Assembly: GCA_900553685.1 (NCBI GenBank)
Contig: USEI01000002.1
Span: 1 to 64,000 of the forward strand
Length of the DNA: 64,000 bases
Direction of reading: 5' to 3'
Source of the DNA: an uncultured Clostridium sp.
GTDB lineage: Bacteria > Bacillota > Clostridia > TANB77 > CAG-508
The translations under genes were made by a program, and so were the position numbers. Below are positions 63,605-64,000 of this stretch, piece by piece. The notes under the pieces are model-generated. The model saw only the letters and a program-made list of their open reading frames with translations, was not told the DNA's origin and did not search any database. Numbering within the stretch: the first letter of the stretch is position 1; each line of letters opens with the position of its first letter.

Positions 63605-64000
63605 CTATTTATCTTTTTTATATTTCTTTTTAAGTATTATAAATATTATTATCCCAACTATAATTAATATCACTAAAATAATATAAGTTCCAATTTCAAT
63701 AGAATTTTTAATTTCTTCTATCTCATCATTATAAAAAATTTGTTCCTGATTAATCTCATTTGACACCTTTTCTATTTTATATGCCTCTTCTAACTTCTCT
63801 TGTAAATGACTTTGCTCTTCTTCATATTCTGCTTCTTCATTACTATTTCTTTTATATATCTCTATTAAAACTTTTTTACTAGTAAATCCATTTGGAGCTG
63901 TTACTAAAATTTGTATAATATTTTTTCCTTCTTTTAGATTATTTCCTCCGCTTATACTTACACTTGCTTTTTCATTCTCCGGAACTGCTAAAATTTTTAA
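63605..64000 (-). CDS. C-terminal part of an extracellular membrane-anchored protein (cut by window edge)
   Basis: The last 131 residues contain a beta-sandwich-like stretch (SVSISGGNNLKEGKNIIQILVTAPNGFTSKKVLIEIYKR) like cadherin-like bacterial domains. A coiled coil, one membrane helix (IILVILIIVGIIIFIIL) and a Lys-rich cytoplasmic end follow. The gene's start lies outside the window. Confidence 0.65.
   Translation of the reverse strand, partial: LKILAVPENEKASVSISGGNNLKEGKNIIQILVTAPNGFTSKKVLIEIYKRNSNEEAEYEEEQSHLQEKLEEAYKIEKVSNEINQEQIFYNDEIEEIKNSIEIGTYIILVILIIVGIIIFIILKKKYKKDK

Noticed and set aside
1..64000. CRISPR array
   Set aside because: No series of short repeats with regular spacers was seen; the only repeats found are the tRNA end pair, the structured element pair, the att arms and short operator-like motifs.

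Overview
The window comes from a very AT-rich, Gram-positive, probably anaerobic member of the Clostridia. Signs are bifunctional AdhE, a four-subunit 2-oxoacid:ferredoxin oxidoreductase, a GerS-like germination protein, Spo0A-type DNA-binding domains, MinD/MinE with RodA, GatCAB and a Gly-rich DUF2207 protein. The species cannot be named from sequence alone.

Layout. 1-4200: gatC, a HAD nucleotidase, gatA and gatB. 4200-9250: two membrane proteins, adhE and an M23 peptidase. 9700-16000: DUF2207 protein, an unknown protein and smc. 16100-19750: HD-GYP protein, proS, scpB and a small charged protein. 19800-23000: a three-gene operon of membrane protein, radical SAM/SPASM enzyme and a membrane protein with a Cys-rich tail. 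23215-32083: tRNA-Met followed by an ~8.8 kb genomic island bounded by a repeat of the tRNA 3' end and its terminator. The island holds an integrase remnant, an ECF sigma/anti-sigma-like pair, two Spo0A-C-only proteins, an IS200-type element, secreted proteins and a KAP-type NTPase. 32600-51400: housekeeping genes (phosphodiesterase, asnS, mazF, gerS-like, dusB, rodA, minE, minD, por operon, ksgA, dgt, hslO) plus one GC-richer HIT gene. 51596-60002: an M14 cell-wall peptidase gene split by a 7,132-bp serine-integrase element carrying a DpnII-type restriction-modification system and a three-gene membrane/TIR-like module. 60000-64000: GNAT, a GC-richer M20 peptidase and unknown proteins.

Most notable observation. 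Two genes break frame at in-frame CGG codons: three times in the serine recombinase (54114-54116, 53639-53641, 53167-53169) and once in the DUF2207 protein (9731-9733). In all four, skipping the C and reading the next triplet as Gly (GGA or GGT) restores the expected family sequence. I found no other in-frame CGG in the AT-rich genes I read. This suggests CGG acts here as a +1 frameshift signal (or CGGN is read as Gly), which would gate expression of the recombinase.

The element and its target fit together. Joining the host flanks at a GG core restores the M14 frame exactly. Joining the element ends gives a symmetric attP with 11-bp inverted arms each 10 bp from GG. The recombinase could therefore switch the peptidase gene back on, and its own translation would depend on three frameshifts. 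A second notable system is the radical SAM operon with its putative Cys-rich substrate. Two copies of a ~168-nt structured repeat sit between convergent genes, with a compensatory base change between the copies.
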